A stretch of 64,000 bases of DNA from Isoetes taiwanensis (Eukaryota; Streptophyta; Lycopodiopsida; Isoetales; Isoetaceae), in contig JAJEKV010000005.1 in assembly GCA_021234155.1 (NCBI GenBank), forward strand, positions 13,339,025 to 13,403,024, written 5' to 3'. The translations under genes and the position numbers were made by a program. Below the pieces are notes generated by a model, which saw only the letters and a program-made list of their open reading frames with translations, was not told the origin of the DNA and made no database searches. Below, piece after piece: positions 63,084 through 64,000 of the stretch; the first letter of the stretch is position 1, and each line of letters begins with the position of its first letter.

Positions 63084-64000
63084 AGAATGTAGTACCTCGA
63101 TCGAAGATTTCGAATGTACACATTAATGTCATTCCATGTGGCCATTGATGCAAGAGGGCCATACCCAGCAAAAATGTCCAATTCTTCCCTCATATAAAAA
63201 TGCTTTTGCTTAATAATATGATTCTTGTGCTAACCCGGACCGACAAATCTAAAGTTAATTTGGATTATATTGATCTTTCGAATAGTGTGCAAGATTCCAC
63301 GGCTAGTTCCTCTAGATTCGAAGCGTTTCAGCAGGAATTTATACCCTCAAGGATCAGAGGGATGCTTATCTATTTTCCAACAAATTGCCCCTCTATTGGA
63401 GAAGTCAAGTTTTGATTACCAAAAACTCATAGAACCTAACCCATGTTGTAGATTAGATCTAGTTCTTTAGCTCAAGATTGAAGTATATGGATGATGTATT
63501 TCGGAACCTCTTGTATTGGGAGGGGGTAGATAATTTTAGTGTTACCATTGTAGATCTCGAGGGAGAGATCCCTACCGCCCCATCGAACCGGGAGATGTAA
63601 CCCGGATATAGCCCCCCTTGGCTATGCATCCGGGGCTACAACCGTCCCAACACTTTTCAAAATTTACTCGCAGTGTGCACGTGAGGGGCTGATGGAGGGG
63701 ATAACCTAAGCCATGTGTTCATATGCCAGCCAAATCCATTGCCATGAATTCTGCTCTGAATGAACTCGAGACCCAAGCCGCCGGGCCATCCCTTGAGTCC
63801 GAGCCTTGGGTAGGGATCCCCTATGTGATGTCGATCTTTTGTCTATGCAGATATGTGGAGGACCATCCTTAGTGATGGTCATATGATGTTGATGTATGTG
63901 CTACCGACATGTATGTTTACGCCCCGCTCAGCCTAGGTAGGCCCCCGAGGGAGATTCGGTGCAATGACCCTTCCACTCTTCCCACCGAACCTCGGCCACG
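63084..64000. other. Spacer with GC-rich end of window, no gene recognised
   Basis: After 63540 the composition becomes GC-rich with CCGGATATAGCCCCCCTTGG and GGCTATGCATCCGGGGCT in close proximity, a partial inverted pair. This could be the start of another LTR element running out of the window, but no terminus, PBS or ORF is visible. Confidence 0.35.

Overview
This is nuclear DNA from a land plant with a large, repeat-rich genome. The evidence is an intronless L-type lectin receptor kinase, fragments of an LRR receptor kinase, a plant-type PARP, a GH28 pectinase and ribosomal protein uS8, together with plant transposons: a chromodomain Ty3/gypsy element primed by initiator tRNA-Met, Ty1/copia, an L1-type LINE, Helitrons, CACTA-like elements and MITEs. 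The overall style suggests a non-seed plant such as a fern, but that is only a guess. Only one gene looks intact: the lectin receptor kinase at 25916-27898 (+). Many initiator positions suggested by open frames are TTG or GTG, so true ATGs were chosen by eye.

Layout. 1-2030: non-coding, ending in a Helitron 3' terminus. 2097-4360: a broken transposon gene with DUF7869-like features. 5262-8782: a tandem array of units of about 1.1 kb. 9774-15094: a CACTA-like element without a recognisable transposase, followed by a MITE. 15985-16432: the CpG-dense right end of another CACTA-like element, which cuts into a Ty3/gypsy LTR. 16433-24396: the Ty3/gypsy chromovirus on the minus strand, with LTRs carrying different nested MITEs, a PPT, a PBS, an integrase plus chromodomain, no reverse transcriptase, and a histone H3-like reading frame where gag would be expected. 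24397-24928: a possible PARP relic. 25916-27898: the lectin receptor kinase. 32950-37600: a degraded LINE (-). 41200-43030: retroposon, copia and GH28 fragments. 43313-48872: a candidate Helitron (-) holding three tandem copies of two kinase exons and a PARP3-like fragment. 49919-51990: a copia relic (-). 53086-55090: another Helitron end and arrays of short palindromes. 55441-56039: a uS8 gene with one broken splice site. 57697-58960: a decayed GH18-like gene. 59266-61452: two copies of one element, each interrupted by a different insertion, with an inverted duplication of a gene fragment between them. 61946-63083: an unrecognised broken gene.

The most unusual object is the H3-like frame inside the chromodomain retrotransposon (20536-21147, with a basic tail-like region up to about 21631). 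Its fold region matches histone H3 closely, and the first helix reads like plant CENH3. One element therefore carries both a chromodomain, of the type that reads H3 tails, and an H3-like protein. Next in interest are the candidate Helitron with a duplicated 5' end and captured genes, and the nested insertions at 59-61 kb, where one element copy supplies the empty site for an insertion in the other.
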